From Candidatus Litorirhabdus singularis (GTDB lineage: Bacteria; Pseudomonadota; Gammaproteobacteria; Pseudomonadales; Halieaceae): DNA of 64,000 bases. Made by a program: the position numbers and the translations under genes. The notes beneath the pieces were generated by a model. The model was given only the letters and a program-made list of their open reading frames with translations, searched no databases and was not told where the DNA came from. The first letter of the stretch is position 1; each line of letters opens with the position of its first letter. The DNA is taken from contig NZ_SHNN01000001.1 in NCBI RefSeq assembly GCF_026262625.1, positions 1,426,001 through 1,490,000 of the forward strand, in the 5' to 3' direction. Positions 54,097 through 64,000 of the stretch are shown here, piece after piece.

Positions 54097-55463
54097 CACT
54101 GCTGCTGCGCCTGCTCAGCCTGGTGAGCCACCACAGCCACTGCCTCATGCTGCAAGATATCGGTAATTGAACGGGCCCGGCTTTGCACCACGTTGTGTAG
54201 CAATAGAACCGGTATCGCCACACTCAGACCCAATACGGTTGTAATCAGTGCCTGGGATATCCCGCCGGCCATAAGTCTGGGGTCACCAGCACCAAACAGA
54301 GTGATCGCCTGAAAGGTGACAATCATGCCAGTGACAGTACCTAACAGCCCCAGTAGCGGTGCTACCGCGGCTATTATTTTCAGCAGCGATAAATAGCGAG
54401 TGATGCGCGGGACTTCCTTGAGCACCGACTCTCCCATCTTCAATTCCAGCGTCTCTACGTTAAGCCTGGTCAGTGACTTATAGGCGAGCAATATTCGCCC
54501 CAACGCATTGTCGTCACGGGGGCTGGAAAGTTCGCCCAACTGCTTTCGAATGCGCTGCGACTCCAGCATGAGGATGACGAAACGCGATACAGCAAGCAAG
54601 ACGCCGAAAATTCCTAGACCTATGATGATGTAGCCAATGACCCCGCCCTGACCTATGCGTTCCGAAAGGTTCGGGGCCTGCGTCAGGATTGCCAGAAGCT
54701 GTCCTCGCACAGGATCGATCGCAAAAACAAATGCCCCGGAATCGTTGGCGGCCAATGCTTTGGGGCCCTGCAGATAACGAGAATCGGGCTGTCTGGCAAA
54801 CTCTACCAAGCGGCCGGTTTCAGGGATGTATTGCAGGTACTTGCCGTCAGCAACCACATTGAACAATCCTACGCGGGTGACCTGAGCCTCCACCTCTTGT
54901 CCGGAGCGGTCAATAATATTGCGGGTGCTCGTAACAATGCGGCCGGACTCCACCATCTCCTGCTGCAGCTCAAACCAGACTTTTTCAATCTCTGCCAGTG
55001 CTGGCAAGCGATTGGCTTGACCCATGCGGCCCGCGAAATCGACCAGGAAGGTATTACGTTCGGGGTAGTCCAGCTGTGTCAAAGAGCCATGGAACTGCGC
55101 CTGGCTATCACTTGCAACCTGCTGGAGTACGCCAAACAATTCTTTCAGCGACCCCATGCGTTCGCCAAGCTTTTCTTCCAGCTCGGCAATTTCTTCTTCA
55201 TTAACGTCAAACTCGGTTTCTTGCTGCTTGCTGAGCGTTTCTTGCCGCGTTTGCTCAGTAATAATATTATCCAACATTTCCTGCCGGCTGCTTTCTTCCT
55301 GACGAAAACGCTTGAGCCGTTGAGTGTTCTCCTTTTTCTCAATCACTCTTCCTTCGCGCACTGCTTCCAGTAAGCCGTCCAGTGTTAGAGTTTCTGAAGT
55401 TTGCTGAGCTGATGCACCGAACGCCGTTGCTATGAGTAGCAATCCTGTGAAAAAAATTCTCAT
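54096..55463 (-). CDS. TtpC-like large ExbB/TolQ protein with periplasmic coiled-coil domain
   Basis: 455 residues: signal peptide (ending SAQQ), an approximately 240-residue periplasmic domain with coiled coil (RLKRFRQEESSRQEMLDNI, EELEEKLGERMGSLKELF), then three membrane helices with AAVAPLLGLLGTVTGMIVTFQ and GGISQALITTVLGLSVAIP. Matches TtpC of the Vibrio TonB2 system, which adds to ExbB2/ExbD2. ATG overlaps the DUF3450 stop (ATGA). It is the second gene of the operon. Confidence 0.9.
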   Translation of the reverse strand: MRIFFTGLLLIATAFGASAQQTSETLTLDGLLEAVREGRVIEKKENTQRLKRFRQEESSRQEMLDNIITEQTRQETLSKQQETEFDVNEEEIAELEEKLGERMGSLKELFGVLQQVASDSQAQFHGSLTQLDYPERNTFLVDFAGRMGQANRLPALAEIEKVWFELQQEMVESGRIVTSTRNIIDRSGQEVEAQVTRVGLFNVVADGKYLQYIPETGRLVEFARQPDSRYLQGPKALAANDSGAFVFAIDPVRGQLLAILTQAPNLSERIGQGGVIGYIIIGLGIFGVLLAVSRFVILMLESQRIRKQLGELSSPRDDNALGRILLAYKSLTRLNVETLELKMGESVLKEVPRITRYLSLLKIIAAVAPLLGLLGTVTGMIVTFQAITLFGAGDPRLMAGGISQALITTVLGLSVAIPVLLLHNVVQSRARSITDILQHEAVAVVAHQAEQAQQQ

Positions 55464-56251
55464 CGGACTATCTCCTGAGTCGGATCAAGCGCAATGGAAA
55501 TCATCTCGGGCGCGACTTCTTGACGCGCTACCCTAAGGCCCTGCTCGATATGCCGCAGCCAGGGTGAATTGGCAAGCGGCTCCCATGTATTCTGTTTACT
55601 ATCCCAGTACCCCACCTCGTCGCTGCCTATGGTGCGGTAGAGCAGGCCTACGCGACCGATGCGGAGAAAATCTGCGTCGAAGCTGGCGTCTTGGAGCTGA
55701 AGTTTTGCTTTATAGGCCTCTATGGTACGTCCGTAATCATTTTCTACCTGATAGGCCTCCATAACCCGCCGTACTTTTTCTGCCACAGTCACATCTGCGC
55801 GCAACATTAAGCCGCGCAGCTTGGCCACCCGATGGCGTCGCTCTGTTAACAGAAAGGGCACATCCAGTTCTATAAACTGTTCCAGCCCATCGACCATCCT
55901 GGCCATCAGTGGAAGAATTTGCCGAGAAACTACCGCCACCTCAGAAATAGAAGACCGCAGTAACTCAATCTCCTCCCGCTGGCTGGTCAGCTGTTTGCCT
56001 AGCATTGTGTTGTAAAGCTGCAGGCCTTCAACCAGCTTTAGATGGGTATAGTACTCATCGACCAGATTACGGCTTCTGCCGTGCATGGCATCAACCTGTT
56101 GCTGGGTATCGCGACCTTGCTCAGTGCGCTCGATGCCATCGCTTTCAAGCTGCTTTACTTGTTCAGCGCCTTGTTGCTGGGCAACGAGTGTCTGGGGGAT
56201 AAGTATGAGTAATAAAAAACCCGCAGAATACTTCCTGAACCTGCTCATCAT
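55460..56251 (-). CDS. DUF3450 periplasmic coiled-coil protein
   Basis: 263 residues from ATG at 56251 (AGGTGG upstream; ATG at 56248 also possible). Signal peptide ending near QTLVAQ, then long helices rich in Gln/Glu (QVKQLESDGIERTEQG onward) and DRRHR-type segments; YRTIGSDEVGYWDSK is the family core. Regular first gene of the TtpC/ExbB/ExbD/TonB/TPR cluster. Likely partner of the TtpC coiled coil. Confidence 0.87.
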   Translation of the reverse strand: MMSRFRKYSAGFLLLILIPQTLVAQQQGAEQVKQLESDGIERTEQGRDTQQQVDAMHGRSRNLVDEYYTHLKLVEGLQLYNTMLGKQLTSQREEIELLRSSISEVAVVSRQILPLMARMVDGLEQFIELDVPFLLTERRHRVAKLRGLMLRADVTVAEKVRRVMEAYQVENDYGRTIEAYKAKLQLQDASFDADFLRIGRVGLLYRTIGSDEVGYWDSKQNTWEPLANSPWLRHIEQGLRVARQEVAPEMISIALDPTQEIVR

Positions 56252-56334
56252 AAAGACCACCTGGCGGGCTTTACGTAACCCACACTTATTGATTAGACAC
56301 GCCCAGTATCATAAACACACGGATGTAGCCTGCG

Positions 56335-56428
56335 TTGATGCACATCAAAGCCAGACGAACAGACGGGTGGAATGACTGATAATACGCGTCGGTTAAGTGC
56401 GTATTCAAATTTCTTTGATGCGCATCAT
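56335..56428. promoter_or_regulatory. Two FNR/Anr-type palindromes between the TonB operon and ppk2
   Basis: TTGATGCACATCAA at 56335-56348 is a perfect match to TTGAT-N4-ATCAA. TTGATGCGCATCAT at 56415-56428 differs in one base. The first is about 90 bases before the DUF3450 start and the second about 66 bases before the PPK2 start, so each divergent gene has one. Confidence 0.55.
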
Positions 56429-56486
56429 GGCGGCACCAGCGTTTACTCGGCTACAGTGATCGTTTTTGCACCAAAAGGATGTGGAG

Positions 56487-57434
56487 ATGACTGAACATGA
56501 GCGCAGCACAGCGGAATTGAAGGATGTGGAAGAGCTAATCCCGGAAAGCGATGCTCATGGCGCTCAGTTATTGCATGAATTGGCAGAGATGCGGCGTGAC
56601 CCTGAAGCGATCAAGGCCTTGTTCCAGAGCGGTAAGTATCCTTACAGCAGCAAAATGCCCTCCGCTGAATACGAGAAGAAAAAGAAGAGTCTCCAGGTTG
56701 AGTTACTCAAGGTTCAACATTGGGTAAAGGAAACCGGGCAAAAAGTCGTGGTGTTGTTTGAAGGTAGGGATGCGGCCGGTAAGGGTGGCACCATCAAACG
56801 CTTCATGGAGCACCTCAACCCGCGGGCCGCCCGTGTGGTCGCATTGGAAAAGCCAACGGACACCGAGAAAGGTCAGTGGTACTACCAGCGCTACATCAAA
56901 CATTTGCCCACCGAGGGTGAGATGGTGATGTTTGATCGCTCCTGGTACAACCGGGCGGGTGTCGAACGTGTTATGGAGTTTTGTACGCCGGAAGAGTATC
57001 TGGAGTTCATGCGAGTGACCCCGGAGCTGGAACGTATGATGGTGCGCAGTGGGGTCAAGCTGTTCAAGTATTGGTTCTCGGTTACGCAGGAGGAGCAGCG
57101 CACACGCTTTAGCCGCCGTGAGAACGACCCTCTTAAGCAGTGGAAGCTTTCGCCGATTGATCGGGCTTCACTGGATAGGTGGGAGGCCTACACTGAGGCC
57201 AAGGAGGCCATGTTCTTTTACACAGATACCGCAGATGCCCCTTGGACAATCGTCAAGTCATCTGACAAGAAGCGCGGTCGAATTGCCTGTATGCAGCACT
57301 TTTTGTCGAGTCTGGATTACCCGAACAAAGATGAAAAGTTGGTGAATAACCCAGATCCACTGATCGTTGGTCACAGCCAGCATGCAATCAGTCGTTCCAG
57401 ACATATTCTGGGGCCATCATTGAACGAGTGGTAG
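56487..57434 (+). CDS. ppk2: Polyphosphate kinase 2
   Basis: 315 residues from ATG at 56487. Walker [11 protein letters not shown] (93-102), Walker B-type VMFDRSWYNRAGVE (Asp150), and lid SVTQEEQRTRFSRRENDP. This is the PPK2 class I pattern that phosphorylates ADP or GDP with polyphosphate, or runs in reverse. One N-terminal helix region of about 60 residues precedes the kinase core, as in the family. Monocistronic. Confidence 0.94.
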   Translation: MTEHERSTAELKDVEELIPESDAHGAQLLHELAEMRRDPEAIKALFQSGKYPYSSKMPSAEYEKKKKSLQVELLKVQHWVKETGQKVVVLFEGRDAAGKGGTIKRFMEHLNPRAARVVALEKPTDTEKGQWYYQRYIKHLPTEGEMVMFDRSWYNRAGVERVMEFCTPEEYLEFMRVTPELERMMVRSGVKLFKYWFSVTQEEQRTRFSRRENDPLKQWKLSPIDRASLDRWEAYTEAKEAMFFYTDTADAPWTIVKSSDKKRGRIACMQHFLSSLDYPNKDEKLVNNPDPLIVGHSQHAISRSRHILGPSLNEW

Positions 57435-57570
57435 AGGCGCTTGCATGCGGGCTTTGTAGGATCTATAACTATATAATGGTGCGATAGCCCAAAGGATCAC
57501 GAGTAACATGGCGTGAGCATTTGGTATAAAGGGTTAAGCAATAATAAAAGACCAATATGGGGAATACATA

Positions 57571-59490
57571 ATGAATGCCGTCGTACTAGCACGTAACTCT
57601 ATGCTCGCAATGATGTTGTCACTGACTACCTTTTCTGTCCAAGCATCATCAGATGGGCCCTCTGACGCAGCGAAAAAGTATTCCCCCCCGGCAAATACAA
57701 CGCATGCAACCAATGTCTATTGGGGCGATTCCCATTTGCACACCGGCTTGTCCCTGGATGCGGGTTTGTTCGGGAATATACTCGGCCCGGATGAGGCTTA
57801 TCGTCTCGCTCGGGGAGAAAAGATAACCGCTTCTTCTGGTATACCGGTGCAGCTGGCTCGACCCCTGGATTGGATGGTGGTCGCAGATCACTCCGACATG
57901 ATGGGCATAGCGACAGATATTAAGGAAGGTGCGCCTAATATCCTTGCCGAGGCCAAAGGCAGGGAGTGGCACGAAGGCTTTGTAAAAGGTGGGCAAGCAG
58001 CTGCAGAGGCTGCTTTTGACCTGATTCAGAATTTTTCCCAGATGACCGTGCCCGAGCCGTTGGTTAAAGATTACAGTCCCGGCTCAGAAGTGTTTACCAG
58101 AGTCTGGAAAGAGATTGTCGACAATGCAGAGCACCACAATGAACCTGGGCTGTTTACCGCCTTTATTGGTTATGAGTGGACCTCCGTGCCCAAGGGTTTC
58201 AACCTGCACCGTAATGTGATTTTTCGTGACAATGCTGACAAGGCGCTAATGGTCGATCCTGCCACCACGCAACCACCTACCGGCAGCACTAACCCCAAAT
58301 CCTTGTACAAATGGCTTGAGGATTATGAGAGCAAAACTGGCGGTCGAGTCTTCGCCTTTGCCCACAACGGCAACCTTTCCAACGGCTGGATGTTTCCTAC
58401 CGAAAAAACCTACCACGGTGGCGTAGTTGATAAGCAATATGTAACACAGCGCGCGCGCTGGGAACCGCACTATGAAATCACCCAGATCAAGGGTGATGGC
58501 GAAACGCATCCGAGCCTTTCGCCCGATGATGAGTTTGCCGATTATGAGAATTGGGCGGTTGGCAATCTGGATCTGAGTGAGTTGAAAACCCCCGCGATGC
58601 TGAAAGGGGAATACGGCCGTGAAGCCTTGAAGCTGGGCTTACAGCTGGAGAAAAAATTCGGCGTTAATCCCTATAAGTTTGGAGTTGGCGGGGCGACCGA
58701 TAGTCACACTGCATTGGCCACCGCGGATGAGGATAACTTTTTTGGCAAGTCGACCAGTGTTGAGCCCAGTAAAGACCGTATCAGTCATCCGTTTGTAGAA
58801 TCTGAGCTGGGGGAAATTCCCGGTTATACCCTGGTGGCATCTGGCTATACGGGCATCTGGGCTCATGAAAACACGCGGACGGCACTGTTTGACGCCATGG
58901 AGCGCAAGGAAACCTATGCCACCACAGGGCCGCGGATGACGGTTCGTTTCTTTGGTGGGTGGGACTTCAAGGAGCAAGACATCACTGCCAGTAATTCCGT
59001 AGACATCGGCTACGCCAAAGGCGTACCCATGGGCGGAGATCTGCAAAAAACGCGAGGTAAGAAGGCGCCAGTTTTTATGGTTCAGGCCAGCATGGACCCT
59101 TTGAGCGGTACCTTGGATAGGGCGCAGGTTATAAAAGGATGGATGGATGCGAAGGGGAAGACCCATGAAAGGGTCTATGACGTTGCGGTGTCTGATGGCC
59201 GTAAAATCGATAAGAGCGGCCGCTGCAAGCAGCCGGTGGGTAATACCGTAGACCTGGAAACGGCCACTTGGAGCAATAGCATTGGTGCTGGCCAGCTGAG
59301 CGCGGTCTGGACTGACCCGGACTTTGATCCGAAAGAGTCTGCATTCTATTACGTACGTGTACTGGAAATTCCAACTCCGCGCTGGGTTCTGTATGACAAA
59401 GTGCGCTTAGGTGCAGAGCTGCCTGAGGCAGCGGAGTTGGTAGCACAGGAGCGTGCTTACACTTCAGCTATCTGGTATTCGCCCAAGTAG
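57571..59490 (+). CDS. DUF3604 exported protein (PHP-like fold)
   Basis: 639 residues with a Sec signal ending at about residue 26 (VQASS). Same block order as the paralogue at 20218: [53 protein letters not shown] and [21 protein letters not shown]. Putative metal-dependent exported hydrolase, exact activity unknown. GGGGAA precedes the ATG. Confidence 0.85.
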   Translation: MNAVVLARNSMLAMMLSLTTFSVQASSDGPSDAAKKYSPPANTTHATNVYWGDSHLHTGLSLDAGLFGNILGPDEAYRLARGEKITASSGIPVQLARPLDWMVVADHSDMMGIATDIKEGAPNILAEAKGREWHEGFVKGGQAAAEAAFDLIQNFSQMTVPEPLVKDYSPGSEVFTRVWKEIVDNAEHHNEPGLFTAFIGYEWTSVPKGFNLHRNVIFRDNADKALMVDPATTQPPTGSTNPKSLYKWLEDYESKTGGRVFAFAHNGNLSNGWMFPTEKTYHGGVVDKQYVTQRARWEPHYEITQIKGDGETHPSLSPDDEFADYENWAVGNLDLSELKTPAMLKGEYGREALKLGLQLEKKFGVNPYKFGVGGATDSHTALATADEDNFFGKSTSVEPSKDRISHPFVESELGEIPGYTLVASGYTGIWAHENTRTALFDAMERKETYATTGPRMTVRFFGGWDFKEQDITASNSVDIGYAKGVPMGGDLQKTRGKKAPVFMVQASMDPLSGTLDRAQVIKGWMDAKGKTHERVYDVAVSDGRKIDKSGRCKQPVGNTVDLETATWSNSIGAGQLSAVWTDPDFDPKESAFYYVRVLEIPTPRWVLYDKVRLGAELPEAAELVAQERAYTSAIWYSPK

Positions 59491-59507
59491 CGGTTTAACG
59501 CCGTCTT

Positions 59508-61046
59508 TTAGTCCGGGCCAAGACTATGGCGCCAGGTGATCTCTGGGTTGTCGAACAAACGTCGTGATTTGATGGCGCCCCAGCTACCGGCCTTGTAAGT
59601 GTCTATGGTCTCATCGTCCGCGGCCCAGGCCCGGATGACCGGGTCTACTATGCGCCAGGCCCACTCCACTTCGTCCCAGCGCAGGAATAGTGATTGATCG
59701 CCCTCAATCACATCCAGCAATAGATCTTCATAGGCGTCCGTGCCCCTTGCGTCGCTATCTGCAAAGCTGGCATCCAGGCTGGTAGCGCGCGTAAGCATTT
59801 CCAGCCCGGGCTCTTTGACCGTCATCTCTATTCGCAGGCACTCTTCTGGCTGAATGCCCAGCACCAACCAGTTGCGTTGCAGCGAATCTACGCCAGTACC
59901 CTTGAAAAACTGCTGCGGCGGTTGTTTGAAGCAGATTGAAATCATTGAGCGTGCTTCTTTCATTCGCTTGCCGGTGCGCAGGTAAAACGGTACGTCCCGC
60001 CAGCGCCAATTATCGATATGCAGTTTGAGTGCGGCATAGGTCTCGGTATTTGAATCGGCCGGAATACCTTCCTCTTCGAGATAGCCAGCCACGGAATCTC
60101 CGTCAATCGCCCCGGTGGCGTACTGAGCACGATGGGTGTGGTCGTGGACATCTTCTGGCTGTAGCGGCCGTATCGACTTCAGTACCTTCACTTTCTCGTC
60201 GCGCATATCTTCGGCTGCCATCGACACAGGAGATTCCATGGCGATCAGCGTCAACAATTGCATCAGGTGGCTTTGCAGCATGTCTCTGAGCGCGCCTGAC
60301 TCATTGTAGTAGCTCCCGCGGGAGCCAACGCCCAGTTGTTCGCTGTGAGTAATCTGAATATGGTCGATATAGTTGCGGTTCCACAGTGGTTCCAGCAGCA
60401 GGTTGGCGAAACGAAATACCAGTACATTTTGTACCATACCTTTGGCCAGGTAATGGTCAATGCGAAACACCTGACGCTCCTCGAGTCGCTTGGAGATGGT
60501 TTGGTGTAATTCCTGCGCGCTTTCCAGATCAGAGCCGAAAGGCTTCTCAATGACGACGCGACGCCAGCCATGAGTTTCATCCAGCAATTTGTTGTTGCTA
60601 AGTTGGTCTGTTACCGCGCCAAAGTCCTGGGGCTTGATCGCCATATAGAAAGCCAGATTGGATTGGCCCTGCTGGTGCAGGTGTGCGGCCAGACGTGGGT
60701 ACATGGCACTCTCTTCAAGGTCTCCCCGGAAGTACTCGATACGCGCGCAAAATTTCTCCAACGTTATCGGATCGATATCGCCTCTAGCCTTGGCCGCAAC
60801 CCAGCTCCTCGCCTTGTCCAAAAAGCCGTCAGTACCCCAGTCACGTCTGCCGCAGGCCATAATCCGCAGGCCATCGGTAAGCTTTCCGGCTTGATCCAGG
60901 TGATACAACGCAGGTATCAGCTTTACCTGGCTAAGGTTTCCGGTGGCGCCAAAAATAATAAACGTACAGTCCTGACTCACAGCACTGTACTTGTTGCCAG
61001 AGGTTTTGTGTTCATGCGTCGTAAGCCCCCGAAATAGCGTTTCCAT
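59508..61046 (-). CDS. zwf: Glucose-6-phosphate 1-dehydrogenase
   Basis: 512 residues from ATG at 61046. [19 protein letters not shown] is the NADP loop (Asp of the usual GATGDL replaced by Asn), EKPFG at 167-171 and RIDHYLAK at 195-202 carry the catalytic lysine and histidine (Gly of the usual DHYLGK is Ala here). Oxidises glucose 6-phosphate to 6-phosphogluconolactone. It overlaps gnd by 35 bases; a later GTG at 60980 would avoid overlap but drop residues before the loop, leaving only eight ahead of it. Confidence 0.93.
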   Translation of the reverse strand: METLFRGLTTHEHKTSGNKYSAVSQDCTFIIFGATGNLSQVKLIPALYHLDQAGKLTDGLRIMACGRRDWGTDGFLDKARSWVAAKARGDIDPITLEKFCARIEYFRGDLEESAMYPRLAAHLHQQGQSNLAFYMAIKPQDFGAVTDQLSNNKLLDETHGWRRVVIEKPFGSDLESAQELHQTISKRLEERQVFRIDHYLAKGMVQNVLVFRFANLLLEPLWNRNYIDHIQITHSEQLGVGSRGSYYNESGALRDMLQSHLMQLLTLIAMESPVSMAAEDMRDEKVKVLKSIRPLQPEDVHDHTHRAQYATGAIDGDSVAGYLEEEGIPADSNTETYAALKLHIDNWRWRDVPFYLRTGKRMKEARSMISICFKQPPQQFFKGTGVDSLQRNWLVLGIQPEECLRIEMTVKEPGLEMLTRATSLDASFADSDARGTDAYEDLLLDVIEGDQSLFLRWDEVEWAWRIVDPVIRAWAADDETIDTYKAGSWGAIKSRRLFDNPEITWRHSLGPD

Positions 61047-62460
61047 TGAGTCCGGCCCAGTCCGTATGAAAGCGTTCGCCGCGTTCCCTGTCGACCCTTT
61101 CATAAGTGTGCGCACCGAAGTAATCGCGCTGTGCCTGAATCAGGTTTGCGGGCAGCGTGCCCGAACAATAGCCGTCGAAGAATGCCAGGGCAGATGACAT
61201 CGCCGGTACCGGTATGCCAGCGTCGATAGCTAGTTTGACCGCGGCACGCCAGCCCGGCATGGCGCGCTGAATTTGCTCTATGAAGAAGTCATCCAGTAAC
61301 AGGTTCTCCAGCTCCGGGTCTTTGTCATAGGCTTGTTTAATATTGTCCAGAAAGCGACTCCTGATGATGCAGCCGCCACGCCACATCAGGGCCACACCAC
61401 CATAGTTCAGCGGCCATTCGAAATCGACGGCGGCCTGTCTCATCAGCATGAATCCCTGCGCATAAGAGATAATTTTGGACGCGTAGAGCGCATCGTGTAT
61501 GGCGCTGATTGCGCTGTCACGGTCGCCAGCTATTGGGATGGAGTGACTCTTATACGCCGCGTTCGCATCCAATCGCTCGCGCTTGCGAGCGGACAGTGCA
61601 CGGGCATAGACAGCTTCTGTGATCAGCGTGAGTGGCGTGCCGTTATCCAGGGCATTCATTGCTGTCCATTTGCCGGTGCCCTTTTGGCCGGCGGCATCAA
61701 GAATTTTGTCCAGCAGTGGAGCACCGTCTTCGTCTTTGACGGTAAAAATGTCGGCAGTAATCTCAATCAGATAAGAGTCCAGTAAGCCCTGGTTCCACTC
61801 ACTGAACACCGCGTGTAATTCATCGGCACTCATGCCAAGGCCGCGGTGCAGTAGGTCGTAGGCTTCTGCAATCAATTGCATATCGCCGTATTCAATGCCG
61901 TTGTGGACCATTTTTACAAAGTGGCCGCTTCCGGCAGGCCCTACCCACTCACAGCAGGGCTGGTCGTCTACCTGGGCGGCGATGGACTGAAAGATATCTT
62001 TGACTGCGGGCCAAGCGCGTTCATCGCCGCCCGGCATAATAGAGGGTCCAAAACGGGCGCCTTCCTCGCCACCGGAAACGCCGCTGCCAATAAAGTAAAT
62101 GCCTTGTTCTTTAAGCTCTTCAAAGCGGCGGTTGGAGTCGGGGAAATGGGAGTTGCCGCCGTCGATGATAATGTCGCCGGGGTCCAGGTGTGGGGTAATG
62201 GCTGCGATGGTTTCATCGACCGCTGCGCCCGCCTTTACCAGCAGCATCACGCGGCGAGGTGCCTTAAGCTGTGCAACAAGATCAGCTATTGAATGGTGGC
62301 CGGTAATGGATTTTCCCTGCGCACCGCCGGCGATAAACGCATCCACCTTGTCCGTCGACCGGTTGTAAACTGCTACCTGAATACCATGATCGCTCATATT
62401 CAGAACCAGGTTCTGACCCATCACGGCGAGACCAATTAATCCAATATCTGCCTGTTGCAT
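61012..62460 (-). CDS. gnd: 6-phosphogluconate dehydrogenase, decarboxylating
   Basis: 482 residues, standard length. [12 protein letters not shown] is the cofactor loop, [12 protein letters not shown] and [17 protein letters not shown] carry the catalytic lysine, and [20 protein letters not shown] is the C-terminal tail. Converts 6-phosphogluconate to ribulose 5-phosphate. Upstream partner of zwf in one operon, with pgl (phosphogluconolactonase) absent from the window. Confidence 0.97.
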   Translation of the reverse strand: MQQADIGLIGLAVMGQNLVLNMSDHGIQVAVYNRSTDKVDAFIAGGAQGKSITGHHSIADLVAQLKAPRRVMLLVKAGAAVDETIAAITPHLDPGDIIIDGGNSHFPDSNRRFEELKEQGIYFIGSGVSGGEEGARFGPSIMPGGDERAWPAVKDIFQSIAAQVDDQPCCEWVGPAGSGHFVKMVHNGIEYGDMQLIAEAYDLLHRGLGMSADELHAVFSEWNQGLLDSYLIEITADIFTVKDEDGAPLLDKILDAAGQKGTGKWTAMNALDNGTPLTLITEAVYARALSARKRERLDANAAYKSHSIPIAGDRDSAISAIHDALYASKIISYAQGFMLMRQAAVDFEWPLNYGGVALMWRGGCIIRSRFLDNIKQAYDKDPELENLLLDDFFIEQIQRAMPGWRAAVKLAIDAGIPVPAMSSALAFFDGYCSGTLPANLIQAQRDYFGAHTYERVDRERGERFHTDWAGLNGNAISGAYDA

Positions 62461-62576
62461 ACGAAACTCCCGGTTCGGTTAAGTCGCTAAGACTATCACG
62501 CTGGTGGGCAGTCCTCACTAGGGGTTCGTGAGTGATGCGGTCCATGATTGGGGCGGGAAGGGTTGTGTTCTGACTT

Positions 62577-62623
62577 AAACGAAAGAAGGGTGACTGCGAC
62601 AGGAGTTGCCGCCGCAGTCACCC
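62577..62623 (-). terminator. Rho-independent terminator after katG
   Basis: On the minus strand GGGTGACTGCG pairs perfectly with CGCAGTCACCC (62588-62598 and 62613-62623) and is followed by the T-rich TTCTTTCGTTT. Confidence 0.85.
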
Positions 62624-62637
62624 TCGGAGCTTTGGTT

Positions 62638-64000
62638 CTACTTCATCAGGTCAAAGCGATCGAGTTGCATCACTTTGGTCCACGCTGCCACAAAATCGTT
62701 AACAAAACGCTCCTGGGCATTGTCATAGGCATACACTTCAGCGATAGCTCGTAGCTCCGAGTTTGAGCCGAAGATAAGGTCTACCGGTGTAGCGGTGTAC
62801 TTTACTTCGCCTGAAGCACGATCTACGCCCTGGTAAATGCCGTCATCACCAGCCTTCTGCCAACGAGTCGACATATCCAACAGGTTCACGAAGAAATCGT
62901 TGGTCAGCATGCCTGGCTGGTCGGTGAAAACCCCGTGCTGGGCTCCATCAGTGTTGGCATCGAGCGTGCGCATGCCGCCTACTAACGCTGTCATTTCAGG
63001 TACCGTCAGGTCCAGCTGATCAGCCTTGTCCACCAGCATTTCGGCTGGGGAACGATAGCTGGTTTCCGCATTGAAGTAGTTACGGAAGGCATCAGCTCGT
63101 GGCTCCAGCAGTGCAAACGACGCCACGTCGGTCTGAGCCTGCGAGGCATCGCCGCGGCCAGGAGTAAATGGCACAGTTACCTTGGTCCCGGCATCTTTTG
63201 CAGCTTGCTCGATAGCGGCCGCGCCACCCAGTACGATCAGATCGGCGAGGGACACTTTGCTACGATGGGAATCGTTAAAGTCTGCCTGAATACCTTCCAG
63301 CGTATTCAGGACTCTAGCCAGCTCCTCAGGGTTGTTGGCAGTCCAGTCCTTTTGTGGGGCCAAGGCGATGCGTGCACCGTTTGCCCCACCACGCATATCC
63401 GTGCTGCGGAAGCTGGCCGCTGACGCCCAGGCGGTACGAACCAATTCAGGAACGGTTATACCCGAGTCAAGGATGTCCTTTTTCAGAGACTTGATATTAC
63501 GAGTGCTGATGAGTTTGTGGTCAACCTCGGGAATCGGGTCTTGCCAGATCAACTCTTCGCCTGGGATGTCTTCACCCAGGTAGCGAGCACTGGGGCCCAT
63601 ATCTCGATGGGTGAGCTTGTACCAGGCTTTGGCAAACGCCAGCTGGTACTCAGCCGGGTCAGCAAGGAAGCGCTCTGCAATCGCTTTATACTGAGGGTCA
63701 AACTTTAGCGCCAGATCGGCCGTGGTCATGACCGGTGCGTTTAACTTGCCCTCGACATGCGCGTCGGGAACTGAGCTGTGCATCGACTCGTCAGTGGGAG
63801 TCCACTGAATAGCGCCGGCAGGGCTGCGGGTTTGTTCCCATTCCAGATTGAGCAGGTTTTGCAGATACAGGCTGGTCCACTGGGTGGGAGCCTGGGTCCA
63901 GGCGCCTTCCAGTCCGCTGGTTGTGGTGTCTTCAGAGTGCCCTTTGCCACAGCTGTTTTTCCAACCCAGGCCTTGCTCTTCAATGCCTGCCGCGCCTGGC
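62638..64000 (-). CDS. katG: Catalase-peroxidase, C-terminal portion (5' end outside the window)
   Basis: The minus-strand frame is open from base 64000 to the TAG at 62638, about 454 codons, with no frameshift. From the left of the protein it reads [20 protein letters not shown], then [19 protein letters not shown], later [50 protein letters not shown], and [18 protein letters not shown], all KatG. The proximal heme histidine precedes the visible part, so no heme residues are checked here. A start at 63783 is internal to this gene. Confidence 0.95.
   Translation of the reverse strand, partial: PGAAGIEEQGLGWKNSCGKGHSEDTTTSGLEGAWTQAPTQWTSLYLQNLLNLEWEQTRSPAGAIQWTPTDESMHSSVPDAHVEGKLNAPVMTTADLALKFDPQYKAIAERFLADPAEYQLAFAKAWYKLTHRDMGPSARYLGEDIPGEELIWQDPIPEVDHKLISTRNIKSLKKDILDSGITVPELVRTAWASAASFRSTDMRGGANGARIALAPQKDWTANNPEELARVLNTLEGIQADFNDSHRSKVSLADLIVLGGAAAIEQAAKDAGTKVTVPFTPGRGDASQAQTDVASFALLEPRADAFRNYFNAETSYRSPAEMLVDKADQLDLTVPEMTALVGGMRTLDANTDGAQHGVFTDQPGMLTNDFFVNLLDMSTRWQKAGDDGIYQGVDRASGEVKYTATPVDLIFGSNSELRAIAEVYAYDNAQERFVNDFVAAWTKVMQLDRFDLMK

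Noticed and set aside
63741-63983. Separate 80-residue ORF at the right edge, suggesting a broken katG
   Set aside because: The katG frame is open without interruption to base 64000; this ORF is a shadow.

Overview
The window looks like the chromosome of a free-living, aerobic, probably marine gammaproteobacterium. The best comparison from memory is the Cellvibrionales-like groups (Halieaceae, Spongiibacteraceae and relatives). This rests on gene content: a TonB/ExbB/ExbD system with DUF3450 and TPR partners, two DUF3604 proteins, a PPK2, Zwf/Gnd/KatG, a cold-shock protein and many lipid- or steroid-type catabolic enzymes. No rRNA or phylogenetic marker is present, so the placement is tentative. 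I see no prophage, IS element or CRISPR array.

Layout. 0-4.2 kb: the start of a DUF1800 lipoprotein, an SDR, then an octaheme hydroxylamine-oxidoreductase-family cytochrome translationally coupled to a NapC/NirT tetraheme quinol dehydrogenase. 4.3-8.4 kb: an MDR oxidoreductase, then a likely beta-1,3-glucan unit (GPH symporter and GH17-like lipoprotein) and a PPOX-fold flavoprotein. 8.5-19.9 kb: mostly minus-strand catabolic genes, including zinc alcohol dehydrogenase, an LEH-like protein, a second MDR, a two-subunit molybdenum hydroxylase, a BKACE enzyme and a hydrolase-OsmC fusion. 20.2-27.4 kb: a DUF3604 lipoprotein, a molybdopterin oxidoreductase, a MAPEG protein and a type III glutamine synthetase behind a sigma-54 promoter with NtrC-like sites. 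27.6-39.4 kb: a catabolic island with P450, Baeyer-Villiger-type monooxygenase, two TauD dioxygenases, an LLM flavoprotein, an acetoacetate-decarboxylase homologue, SDR, hydrolases and three NTF2-fold proteins. 39.4-41.1 kb: cold-shock gene, two small ORFs, a strikingly structured non-coding element, an S4 protein and tRNA-Arg(TCG). 41.1-46.3 kb: FetB-type permease, NfeD/slipin pair, and a lipid set (diacylglycerol-kinase family, CDP-alcohol phosphatidyltransferase, CDP-archaeol-synthase family). 46.4-47.6 kb: a thioredoxin-fold gene with one in-frame TGA in its redox motif, read here as a selenoprotein. 47.6-56.3 kb: thioesterase, lipase-like hydrolase, an RHH regulator with its own dyad operators, hemolysin-III protein, and the six-gene TonB operon. 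56.5-64 kb: PPK2, a second DUF3604 protein, zwf-gnd, and the C-terminal part of katG.

The most notable observations are the in-frame TGA selenoprotein with a plausible SECIS hairpin, the nested inverted-repeat element at 40.2-40.3 kb, the HAO-family/NapC pair, and the sigma-54/NtrC control region of the type III glutamine synthetase.
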